From Branchiostoma floridae (Eukaryota > Chordata > Leptocardii > Amphioxiformes > Branchiostomatidae), in NCBI RefSeq assembly GCF_000003815.2, contig NC_049981.1:30152649-30216648 (forward strand): a stretch of 64,000 nt of DNA, written 5' to 3'. The notes under the pieces were generated by a model. It searched no databases. It was not told the origin of the DNA and worked only from the letters and a program-made list of their open reading frames with translations. Below, piece by piece: positions 1-13,291 of the stretch (position 1 is its first letter; every line of letters starts with the position of its first letter). The position numbers and the translations under genes are program-made.

Positions 1-85
1 ATGGTATGTCAATGTGTACCAATATTTTCTGTTCCATGAATCCTCTCAAAACTTGAATAATTCAAGGTCTTCTTCTTGTTTCCAG

Positions 86-187
86 GGCCTGATCAGCACC
101 ATTGAGGAAATAGATCGGGAGGAGGCAGCACAGTATGACATCACCGTCATCTCTACTGATGGTGGGATAGAAACAGACTCTGCTACG
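86..187 (+). CDS. CDH23: CDH23 exon 1 of window: end of EC10
   Basis: Acceptor tgtttccag, donor gtgagc, phase 0 at both ends. It reads GLISTIEEIDREEAAQYDIT, i.e. the LDRE-type calcium motif and F strand of an EC repeat. Positions 1-9 (atg|gtatgt) look like the last codon and donor of the preceding exon, which would leave an intron of only 82 nt; this is a guess. Confidence 0.88.
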
Positions 188-3100
188 GTGAGCATCATTG
201 TTTTGACGGAAATTTGCCATATACACATAACTAATAGCTTTGGGAAGCTTTCAAGACGCACTATGTCCCTTTATCAACCCGGTATATCTCACCTTGGAGT
301 TTCGTTGTCACGTGATGACTGATAAACATTGTCACGTTCAGGGCCCAAAATTCATTTTTGAGATTAGGTGCACTGGTGCACCCAGGTTTAAAAATTGGGT
401 GCACCAAAAAAATTTGGGTGTACCACTTAAATTTACGTAATAATATAATAATAAAACGTAGTTACAAGCCATCAAATTCTTAAACAAGTACCATAACAGA
501 CATTTTTATCATCTTTCTAACACTCAGATGTCAAGAATATGAAGTATACTAGTATTTTGATATTTTTACATACAATGATACATAAACATAAGAAAATATT
601 TGGGTGCAGCCTGTACACCCACAGAAAATAATTGGGTGCACAGCTCCAATTTTGGGTGCACCTGGGTGCACATGCACCCAGTATTTCGAGCCCTGCACGT
701 TTCAAGACACAGTCATACACAGGTCTGAGATAGTGGCGCCCCCTGTCCCTGTTCAAGGTGCTCTGTTGTTGGCGGACCTGGATGGCCTCCCTTACACCCC
801 TCGTAAACCAGTCGGGATCAAGTACGTTAACATTGTCCCAGGCTATCTGTTCAGTGCTGTTCTTGCATTATTGTCGTTGTCTCCTTGCTTATCATGACTT
901 CAGCTCATTCAGCAATTGTTATTCTTGTAACCATCCCCCAACATTGAGAAACAAGAGTCTGAAGAAATACTGCATATTTGTTATGTATCCCTGTCCACAG
1001 TGCTGAAACAAAGGTAGTTGTTAAAACAGAAACCAGGGAAACTTTGAGAGAGTGTCAAAAGAAATACTGCATACATGTTATGTACCCTCGTCCATAGTTA
1101 TTTTCTCCTATCCTTGGTGCTGAATGATAAATGGCAGTTAACAACACAAACTCATTCTTTTTTTAAATGTTGAACAGCCTTCCCTGTGTTACTGCTATTT
1201 TTCCAGTACTGGAAAGTAGAACTCAAGCTCTAATAGACTTCCACACAGGCGGTACTGTTTTGTACAATATATATACATGTATATAGCTTTCCACTTGAAA
1301 GAAATATTATCACTTTTGAGCTTCAGTGCAGTTTTGCAAAGTTGTTTGTCAAAAGTTTACAATTTCTGTTTGTAATTTCAAATTCTTTTCCCCATGCTGA
1401 GTGGCACCAAAGTATTTCTGACAGATGCAATAAACCTGCTATGCTGACATGGAAGTGAACACTCCCTCTAATGATGTTGTCCCTGACCCAATGTCAGATG
1501 GAAGCCTCAACTCTGACCTAGATTCCCTAATCCCAGTTCCTATATGATATAACAGTTATTTGGTACATTTTCCCAGACACAAATTGATTTATTGCATTTC
1601 ATGTTCCCCTTGCCTTTTTGCGATTAATGGCCAAAGCAAGTTTATTCGCTGGTTCTTGAATTGAAAAGTGATAATGTTGAAATCAAAGATTAATGTGAAA
1701 ACTGAGTCAGGTTTTGCCATCGTGTGCACATTATTTTTGGGTTACAATTTTTTATGTCAATCCCACATTTTCCTGTTAGCTTCTTGCTCAGTTCTTTGGT
1801 TTTATGTCACAGACACAGGAAAATGATCTCAAGGAATTGTCCTGCCTTCCCAGGGCAGTTATTTGCTTGTTGGACAGAAAAAATTCCCTGCTTCATCCAA
1901 AATATCAGAACTTTTGACATGTAACTGACGAAAATGTGTTTTTGTAATTTTTTTTTGCATGATGGATTCTGCAGCAAAAAGTAGGAACGTGGGCTCCCAA
2001 ATAATGAGTGGGACTGAAAAGAAATCAATGCTAGAAACACCCCTGGCCTTCGATTGATTTATGGCATTTTTTGCTCCCATTGCTCTTTGCACTTTAAAAA
2101 GGTCCTCTGCAAATTGCAACATTTCGAATGATTGTACCTTGAAGAAGGGTCTGTAATGATGTGGACCACTGCAGATGGTATTCCAAGCATCGTATGACTT
2201 TATCATCAGGTGCCCTTGTGTGAAAGTAGTCTTGGTCTTAAAGAACACTTGTTTGTTTGATCAGTTGGACCCCTGCAGTGCTGAGTGGCACAAGGAGCAG
2301 CAACTTGCCTTGCTGTATCAGTACCAGGGTATATTTCTGCTGGTTGTGAGATCACGTGGCGTAATCGGCAGCATATTGGGCTCAGGACCAAGAGGTCCCG
2401 GGTTCAAACCCAGCTGTGTCACCGATCTTGTGCCCTTGGAAAAGGCACTTTGTATGACTTTCCCCACTTCACTCAGGTGAAAATTAGTACCTAGCTTTGG
2501 CTAAGGACGTACCTCAGATAGGACATTAAATGAAGACTGTGCCTAAATGATCAACATTATGATTGCAGGCACTGAAGGCAAGAAATAAAGAAAGAGAAAG
2601 CCATTTCCCTTTAACATGAAGAGTACAGACTCATCTGCTTTGATAAAAGACCAATCATTAAATGGATGACCACTGCAAATACACCACATGTGTTACAATG
2701 GGAATCATACCGTAGACATGGCTTCAATGCCATATTTTACCCCTGTACTCCATATATTATACCTTCTCAGTCAATATACTCTAGAAAGCTCACTTACCCA
2801 GCAGCCATCTCCAGAGACACTGGGATTGACACTGAGGACCTAGGAGCAGCTATGAACGACCGAGCGCTATGGAGAGATATTGTGCAACACCTTACCCTGC
2901 CCGGCAGGGACGACAGATGATGATGATGATGTATATAAAACATTGTGTACACGGATGACTTATGTCACATTTGGGATTCCCCCCTCTTGGAAACCTGGCG
3001 CAATGCCTATATATAACTGCATTATTAAACATAACCCTTCTGTCATGGTTTTTAGTGTGTCTACTCTACAAGGCAGTATATGAAGGGACCTGCTGTCAAA

Positions 3101-6100
3101 ACATATGCTGCAAGCTAAAGGTTGTTGTATGAAAATTTCTGTTGCAATTGATATTGTTGGAATCCATCTGCCTGTAATTGACTTTGTCTTCTCGGTACCA
3201 AACTTTCACGGTCTGAGAAAATTTAACTGGTTCTTGGAACTAAATGTTCACGGTTGCAGCAGGTGTGTGTAGAAAAAGACTCTTGTACCATTTGTTGTCG
3301 GTAATGATAAATTCACATAGCAGTCCTCACCGTGAAAACCGTTAACATAAAAGTACGATGAAAAAATCAGGAATTACAGTATTAGGCAGACAGGGTGGGT
3401 AAGGCGACCCGTCTGCCTGGCCTGCACTTGACATTTCAAGATGAAATGCATTGCTGCTATTTAGCAGGCAATCATTGACCCTTGCATGCCACCAGATCAG
3501 TGTTAATTTGCTGATTTCCTAGTGAAAGAACTACCTTACTGGGCACTTTCATTTTATTTATTTTACCAGAACATACAACTCAGGTCAGACTAGACACTGA
3601 CCTCAGTAGAAAAACTTAATGCCATTGAGAGACAAGCCCCGCCACCCCCCAAAAGCTGAACAGACGGCATCTGTTATTGAGCCATTTGATCTGCCATATG
3701 GGGAGATAAGGGTGATAGCTCATACACAAGCTGGGTAGCATCTCACAATGGATCTGCCTACCTTTATTACTCCCATACTGAGCAGCTTTAATTAGAAGTA
3801 CTTCGTCAATGCCATCACTGGAATGGAGTCATGTAATGCATTCACAGTTCAGGGCCTTTGTTTGTTCAGACCCTTGTAGTGTTTGGTAGAACATAGGGCA
3901 GCAGGTTTCCTTGCTGTCTTTTTTTACCCTTTGTTGATTAATATAAGCTCAAATCGGCCAACAAGCCACTTTTCATTGAGGTGATGAGGAAAGAGGTAAG
4001 GGTCAGAAAAAATATATATTATTAAGAAGTATAGCAGGTTACATCATTTAAAGTCCTAATAAGTCTTAACACATATTTTACACGTATAACAAAAATGGTA
4101 GTCAGAAAAAAAAAATAGTGAGTACTGCTGCGTGATTCAAGTCTGTTTGTTTTGGTTGTTTCTGGTACATTAAGAGTCTTTTAAACATATCTCTGGTGAA
4201 AGATTGTTCCAGATGTTGGGTTCAGTAGCAGGCCCCTCTCTTGAACACAGAACTACCATTTTACGTCCCTTCCAAAAGATGGTTGCAGCCTCAACCAAGA
4301 TGCCCTTCTCAGAATTGAACTGGGGTCTCCCAGATACCAACTAGCTGAACCCAGGACATCTGTGAGGCTGCTATACCAGTTGAGCTACAGGGACATTCCC
4401 TATCACACACATTTCAAGCCACGCAAATTTGATTGGTTGCATCTTGGATTTAAATTGATAATGCTGAATTTGAAGCTTAACATGAAAACTACTTGGTGGT
4501 AGTTTTGTTGCACATAGTGTAAAATATACTTTCATACATGTATGTCTTACTGAATGTAATACAGGGATGTCTCAAGGACTTGTCCCTCTATCCAGAGAAA
4601 TTTGCATTCTTGCCATGTACTTCTACTGAATTTTAGATTCCCTGACCTACATGTAGATAGGAACAAGCCTGTTGTAGCTACATTTTAGCTGTCAATGTTG
4701 TCTAGTACCATTATAGATTTGTCCTAGTTTCTGCCGCGGTGGCACTGCAGGTGCCAGATCAATGTTCCTTGAAAATGAACACTGTTCTGTTGATCAAATC
4801 AATGAAACCGTCTATGTAGAGTCCAATACACACTACATCTTACAGTAGAAGGGTACAGAATAGGCCATATCTAACATGAGTGCGTACACATTTAACGCAG
4901 TCTATGAGTAAGTCTCTTTTTTTATTGATCTGTTGGAGACTTGAAAATCACTTAATAATTAGAACCAAACGACTTAATTTGGTTGGTATTTGGACTTGAT
5001 ATTCAATTGATATTAAAATAATGGCCTCAAGTGTTGTGGGCAGAAAGGGTTTATGGAAAAGGCCGGACTGTGCACCAGACCTGGCTACCTGGGCTGGCTA
5101 TCATGTCAGGCTGCTCAGATACCCTCATTCATAGCTCCAATTCTTTTTTTCACTCACATACGCTACTTTGGGGCGAGCCTAATGGTATTGTATTGTATGC
5201 GAGATAGAGAAAAACGTTCTTCACTTTTGAAAGAGATTTGGTATTGTATGCGAGTATAGAGAAAAACATTCTTCACTTTTGAAAGAGATTTTAGATAACA
5301 CTGTAATTTCTTTCCCAGGTATCCATAGTGATCTTGGATGAGAATGACAACTTTCCAAAGTTCAACATCTTTTCCCAGACGGATGTGAGCGTGACGGAGG
5401 GTCCCCTGACACCGAACGGTTCGGACATCGCTCGAGTCATTGCCAGGGACCCTGATGATGCGGACAATGGAAGGGTATGGAGCCATGGATATCTGTATCT
5501 TAATCTATATTATAAGATATAAGTTTAGTGCAAGTTCTTGCCTGAGGACTAATTTCAACTCAAAAGAGAAAAAATGACAAACAAAATGCATGGTAAACAG
5601 TATGGTAAGCGACTACTCTAGTCTAAAGTCTGAAACTGTACTTTAGTGGGTTTGACTTCTTTTTCTGAGACAGTTGAAGATGATGGATCCCACCTTTTCT
5701 GTAATGTATAGGTTCTGTGATGTTAAAAGGAGAGTGCTTCTCTTTTTGTCTGTAAACGTTGAGAGATTGGAAGGGAATTTGGTGACCTCTTTAAAGAACT
5801 TTTCTTTCTTGATCGTGGAAGGGACAGGTCAAAATGAAATGTGTTTCATCTTCTACCATACCCAATCTATAATAGCAGTGGAATAATCACCCATCAGTAT
5901 AACTTTAGCTTCATATAGGCATGCGGGGCAACAGAAGCTGGTTATATTACACTGAATGACCTGTCAAATCGTACCTTTAGTTTGCACATCTTAGCATTTT
6001 CTTAGCCCCAGGCATTGAAAATGTCTGACAGACATCGAAAAAATTAAAGCAAAGTGAGTACTAACTGGTTGTGTAAAAGAATATCTCCTAGAACTGACAT

Positions 6101-9100
6101 CCTGATCAATTTCTTTCTATTACCTTCATTTCAGGTGGAGTACACAATAGAAGAAGGGAATGACCTGGAGTACTTCAAAATAGAGAAGACTGAGTCAGGA
6201 GATGGGATCATCAGGAACCTGCATCCCCTGGACCGGGAGGAGCAGGAAGAGTACAAACTCAGGGTGGGTGGTGATTGGGTGGGGTGAAATCACTACTGGA
6301 TTTACACACTGACTGGCTTGCACACCAATTTTCTTGGCCCAGACTGAACTTAGTTTTTAAATATTTGATAAATCATCAAGATGGGCCACGCTGGGTCACG
6401 TGAGACATGATTGCTGTCACATGTCATTTATCTCGAGACCAAGAGGCCAAGATGGCCAACTGCATACATGTGTAACAACCTCCATAGTAAGCTCACAGAA
6501 ACTATGTTGGCCCCTGGTTGGAACTATAGCTGATTATATCTGTGACCAGTTACCCCGCCCATACATAGCCTTTCAGCTCTGTCCAGGCCTTTTAGTGTCC
6601 GTTTGACATCTTTGCCTAAGTAGCCTCTGTGAAAATTCAAGCGTCCGAAACTGCTAAGACGGCGTCTACAAGCGTCCAAAGGCGTCTGAGCGCGTTTCAA
6701 ACTCTCTGGACACGTCCATTGCCGTCAGAAACGGTCGCGAACACATCGTGAGCGTCCGGGCCGTTCTGTCAGTTTTTTTGTTGGACGCCCAGACGGCTGA
6801 AAGACGTCTGAGACGGCCGTCTGAGACGGCCACTGATGGGGCTATAAAATACTTAGGAACCCGACGCCCTCAGATGGCTTGCGTCTGTCCTTATCCCCAC
6901 GGGAAACATGACGTTTTAACTTCTGCACATGCGCCAATTTCAGCGGGTGAATTCGAATTTCAGACCGTTGAACAATCCGGCGGTTGCAGGACATATGTTC
7001 AGAAGGTGACTATTTCTGTGGATTTTATGTCTGTTTGTTAAAATTTTGCTTACTTTTAGACCAAGGACATCACGTCTAGAAGTAGCAGTTGATGTTTCTA
7101 CGACATTGTGCTGAGGTTGGGTTTACGGCGATGACTTTATTCGTTATTTATACTAAAAAAGAATGTACAAAAATTATTTGTCGTGCGCCGACAAGGGGGA
7201 TAAATCATACTACTTACCTGAAGCAACTGTGAAACGTAACGGACAGGAGAAATCACAGATGCCGTCAAAAGAAGCAGCGTCCTTCCGTTAGCTGACTGTC
7301 GATACTTTGCTGGCGCCGGTAAGTGAATACTCATTTTATTCTTATTTTTGTACAACATGTTGTTGCAAAGTTTGCCGACGACGGTTGCAAAGTTTCGGTG
7401 CCCTCCCCACATACGCAAAGGAATGATAAAATTTAGGATCTTACTTTGATGCCACAATATAAAAAGACTTATGATCACGTTGTAAAATACTTGTAAAAAA
7501 TATCTGTGGTTTCGATTAAGAATGATAATGCTGTTAAAATAACAGATAATGAGATAGCACCTACCGATTTTGCCGTCAATGAAATCGGCCCTCCCAACTA
7601 CTAGGGGTTGGGAACTTATGAAACGGACGAATTTGTTTCGCTACCGCGAAATAAAAATGACATATGAGCTTTGTAGAAAATGTATTGCACATTTACAATG
7701 TATCCAGTCTTTAATTAAGACTATTGTGATTAAAATGTACGATAGAGAATTATAAAACGTCCTGTATTCACCCTTGATGTTATGTGGACTCGTCCATTAT
7801 GATGTAACCTGTGACAGTGCGGCGGCACGGCGGCACAAAGAGCCGCGGACACGATTGAAGGTCGGATTGAATTTCATACATGTAGCAAAGTTTATCAAAC
7901 GCCGCGAAGTATGTCTGAATTTACGAAGAAATTTGTTCAAGTTGCGTTTGATTTTAACTAAACCTGACGGCCCGGTCGTGGGTGGTCTTCCACTGCCTGG
8001 CTGAATATTTGTTTGTTTGGTATGTGGCAACGCTTGTCCCAACAGGCCATAAAATTATAGCTGTGACCGGACGGCGTCAGAAACGGCATCCGGGCAGCCG
8101 TCTACGCACGTTCCAAATTAAATGCACCGGCCCGTTATGAGTTTCTACCGTACTGCCTGACTAACTAAAACTGTGTCTTGAAGAAAAAATATTTTGCTAG
8201 GAGTTTGGCCCAGATATTAACCTTTAATAATATAGCGATGACTGCCTCTTGGCCTTTCATTCCATTTTCTGTCGAATTTTACGATCTGTACCCCCCCGTG
8301 GGAAGGCGTGGTGGAGGCTACCGCCCGTACCAGCGGCCTGGATTACGCCGTTTATGCCCGTCGCAATCGGCGTCCGATCCGTCCCAGCAGCCTGGATTAC
8401 GTCATTTACGTCCGTCGCAATCGGCGTCTGGTCCGTCCGCAGAGACGTCTGTTCCCAGCGGGGGGCCCGCCCGACGGAGCGCGGGAGCGTCCGGCTGCCC
8501 GCTTTCAGACGCCGTCTCGGACGTCCCGAACGTCCGACCGGACGCGTCTAAAGTGCCAATCTAGACGCGTCCAAGCGTTTGTTATGCCGTTCGGACCGTC
8601 TTGGACGTTTCGTCGGGCGTTCAAAAGCCCGTCCCATGCCGTCCGCCGCCGTAACCGTCCAAAGCGTCCCAATAATTTAAGACGCCTTGGACGGTTGTCG
8701 CAAACGGCGTTTCGCCGTCGGAGACGCTTGAATTTTCACAGAGGACTGGTCCTGACAAATGTACCATGTAAATGGGAAACATCACATGTGTACATGTGTA
8801 ACAATGTGACTGTATTGCAGGTTGTTGCATGTGACCAGGGCAGCCCACAGCTGTGTAACAATGTGACAGTTGTCGTCACCCTTGAGGACATCAACGACAA
8901 CGTTCCCGCCTTCATCTTCAACTCCTCCTACCGCTACAACGTCTCAGTACAAGAGGTCAGAGATCACCGAGTTATGTCATTTTGATCAGTCAGACCTGGC
9001 TAGCAAATAACTTTGGTATAGCCAACAATCTCCAGTCAAAAGCCACATTGAAACAGACCCATCAAATTTTGCATATTTGACTCTCCGCTGTAGGCGACCA

Positions 9101-12100
9101 ACCATCAACCACTTTTTGCAGTCCCCAGTGGAAGGCATTCAGCAAACGCTTTTCCTCAGTTCTTAATGTTTTCTTAGTGTTTTCTGAGGCCAGGTTTGAC
9201 TGTACCTGTATTTGTAACTCTTAGGTACAAATGTAAAGGTTAAGTTGAAGAGATACATCAGTCACGTATGTAAACAGTTAATAGAATTTTTTTTCATCAA
9301 ACAGTGACTAGTTTTGACAGGTAAGCAAACATACCTCCAAATTTTCGATAACTGTCAGTCCATCTTGATCTAGTTCTCGCGGAATGACCTAGTTCTTGCG
9401 AGAGTTGCGAGAACTAGGTCGAGACTTGCATGGATCTTGTGCCCCGGAACGATGGTTGGGAGCTGCTCAAGTCCTACTTACCTCTACTTCGCAAGGAGGC
9501 GGGGGTGAGGGGCAGAAGATCCATGCAAGTCTCGACCTACATGTTGTAGTTCTCGCAATTCTATTAACTGTAAAGGTTAAGGTAGTGTACAAGCCCCTCG
9601 AGGCCTCGAGGGCACATTGTTTGAAGGCAGAGCCCTTCCCTCTTCTCTCTTTCCACAGACTTTTACCTCTCAACAAGAATTACGAGGGGCATTCAATAAG
9701 TAATAACTCTGACTCATTTCCCATAGCAGGAGATTAATGAAACTTGGCACAGTTATTAGTCTTTCTCTTCATAGGAACCACCCAGAGTTGTGCATTTCTC
9801 CCATTGATGCAGCTCTGGACACCGTTTTTGTAGGACACCCCAGGTTGGTCCTACAACAGATGCCTCATCAATGGCAGAAGAGGAACGACCAAGTCTGGGA
9901 GCTGTTTCCATAGACTTCCGGCCATGTTTGAATTCAGCATGCCAGCGTTTTACAAGGTCATATGATGGGGCATCATCACCATAAGTTTCTTTCATTTCAT
10001 CAAAAGTCTCCTTTGGTGTGCGTCCTTTCAAATACAAACCGGATCACTGCGCGACACTCAACTGGCTCCATTTCACACCTGGTCCATTTCACACCTAACT
10101 CTGTTCAAACACCAGTAAATCAGAAACCACAATTAGTTCAGAGCTCTGTATTGCAAAATAAACTAAAGAGATATGAATCATTACACATGCCAAATTTCAT
10201 CTAGATCAGACAACTGAAAGTGGGTCAGAGTTATTACTTATTGAACGCCCCTCGTATGTATTACCTATTTTACACAGTGTAGGAATTTTTCTTCTTGCTC
10301 AAGTCTTATGATTTTTCCTTGTAGAATGTGGGTGGTGGTACTACTGTGACCCAGGTGCAGGCAGTAGATATTGATGCAGGCGACAATGCCTTCCTGTCTT
10401 ACTACATAATCAGTGGGAATGAGGACTCCATGTTCAGGTGTGTGATGGTGAAAAGGCATGTAAATGTGTTTGAGAACATTTAAATGTATGTAATACAATA
10501 TTTATTGACACAACAAAAGTACAGGAAGTGTCATAAGGTCAACTATTTATACAGTTTTTTTTATACAGACAAGCTGATATACATATATTTAAATGTCCTC
10601 AGTCAATGTATCGTGTGCACTGCTAAACATTCTTTGATGTATAAACCAGGTTTAGGTACTGGTACACCGTACAAAACCATTTTTTTTTGTTGGACAGGTC
10701 CGAAAAATATAAGTGGACCAAACCTTGGACCATTCGGACAATAAACAGGTTATATCAGCAGGTGTTCAGACATTTGGGGGCTTACCGGTCCCAAAAAAAT
10801 GACAAGAGTGAAGTAGAGTGGAGTTCATGGTCATTTCTACTTCGTTTTTACAGCCAAATTCATTGCAGTACAATATGCAACAGAAAGGAGTCTCTACTTG
10901 CTTAGGCTTATAAATGGAGCTTAGCTGGAATGTTTTGCCCCTAAGGGCTACATGGGTCTCTCTTTGCCATTTAGACTGCAGCATTCACCATGATTGTGTG
11001 TGTGTGTTTTGCCAGGATGGACAGGTTGTCAGGTGACATCACTACTCGGCCCAACTCACCCGACCGTGAGACAAAAGACTTTTACAACATGACGGTACTA
11101 GTGGAGGATGAGGGGTCGCCCCAATTACAGGTGCAGGGGCTAGCTTCTCAAAATATTCAAATTTTCACGTTGTGAAATGAAGTTACAACATTTTTAAGAT
11201 GTAGATCAAATCATATTATCATGTTAAGTCATCTAAATTGTGAATCAAATATCAGTAATTAATTAATGATAGATAATTAGATAATGATAGATAATTAATA
11301 GCACAAAATGTGCCATATTGTTTTTGCTCTGTTTCGCCTTCCTCCTCTCCAAACAAATAAGGTCAACGACCTGTGCCAGACAGCTGTCATCACCATGGTT
11401 ACCGATAAAGAAGCAGACACTCTGTGGTGATTGATTACATCATGTAGCAAATTGCTTAGCACATGAGAGCTAGAGTGTCTGGTCACCATAGATATGAATG
11501 TGTTGGAGTAAGAATAAACATAAGAGTAGTCAGTGTTAGAATATGACATGTGAAGGTAAACGTTATACATTTCCTTGCAAATGTTACCTTTCTAGTTGGA
11601 ATCGTTTTTTCCCACCCCAGGCATACACTACAGTGTACATCTCTATCCTGGATGAGAATGACAATGCCCCAGTGTTTGAGTTCCCCACCTACTCCTACAC
11701 TCTGAGGGAGGGGGAGGGGAGTGCCGGGATCTACATCGTCGACATCAACGCTACAGACATCGACCAGGGACTCAACGGCAAAGTCGTCTTCAACATCGCT
11801 AGTGGGAACGATGGCAATGAATTTGACATTGAACCTGACACTGTAAGAATGTTTGAAACTGCAATTTGCTTATGTGTAATATGTAATGGATAGGTGTGAC
11901 CACTGTGAAAACTTGTATTCATACTGTTGTGATAAACAAGATTTTTTCAAAGCATCTTAAGATATCTTCTAGAAGCATCTTATGATTGTCTGGAACATTT
12001 CAAGACAAAGTCAAAACATTTCAAGACAAAGTCATAACATCTCAAGATAAAGACAAACCATCTTAAGATTAACTCAAAAGATCTCAAGATTAACTCAAAA

Positions 12101-13259
12101 GATCTTAAAATTGTTCACAAAATCTTAAGATTTCTAGAACAAATTTCAAGATTTTTTGATTGTGAAGATCCTAGCATTTTGATCCGTGGTGTTACAGAGA
12201 AGTTTTATTTTAACAAAATAGCAGATTTTCAACTTTAAGCAGTAAAAGGCTACAAGCATAGTACAAAGTGCTCTGCTCACTGTTTTGTATTCTGTATTTA
12301 ACATCAAAGAGATGTTGAACCAACAGAACAGTTTATGGTTTTAGACTTTGGATCCACTGCTTTGCTATTACCTAATAGTGCCTTACCTGCTTTTTTGTGT
12401 AGGGAAAGATCAGGACTGTGAATGAGCTTGACTATGAGAACAGTGCAGGAGAGTATCGACTTGCTGTGATTGCCTCTGACCAAGCGCCGGATGTGAATGA
12501 TAGGCAAACCTCCACAACCACTGTGAGTACTGTACATAGTTGTTCATTCCTTCAGACAATGCCTAGTGTCATATTGGTCAGCATGTTTCTTTGGCATGTA
12601 CTTACCATAGATAGAAAAAAAACCCTCTACCTGACTTAATTCAGTACCTCTTGTTAGGGATATCCACTTGAATGCAATGTAAAGATAGAGGTACCATATT
12701 TGAGGATCACCATACCTTGCACATGTTAAAAAACCTTATACATGTACATGGCAGGGAGGAAAACTTGAATATGAGTGTATTCAACCCATAAAACTTATTG
12801 CATCAAGGCATAAACCTGGTCCTCTGGCTTTGGTTTTTATCGTCTTTTTTCCAGTTAAGCGTATCTTTTTTCCTTTAAATCCAAGAACCAAGAAACTAAA
12901 TCGGTCTGACCTTCCATAGATAACAAAACCTCTACCTCATCAGGTGACCATCTCTGTGAATGACATCAATGACGTGGTGCCCCACTTCTTAAGGGAGCAT
13001 GTGGGCCCCGTCAGGATGGCTGAGGGTCTGCTGGGGTCTTTCGTGGGCAGCTTTCCTGCTTTCGACGAGGATTCTGGAGACTTCGGCAAGATCGACTACA
13101 CGATCGATGATGGGGATGAGAATGGTGAGTATGAAAACAACGTTAACAGGACAAATCAGATCATTAAGAAAATTTATTCCCTGCCCCAGGTGCTAAGCAG
13201 CATTCATTCACACATCCATTCCTATCCCTATGATTGTCCTTGAACAATGTTCACACATG

Positions 13260-13291
<32 letters not shown>

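Noticed and set aside
2343-2440. Possible tRNA gene (A and B boxes)
   Set aside because: The boxes are embedded in a repeated SINE body with copies at 14925 and 42490, and there is no acceptor-stem pairing.
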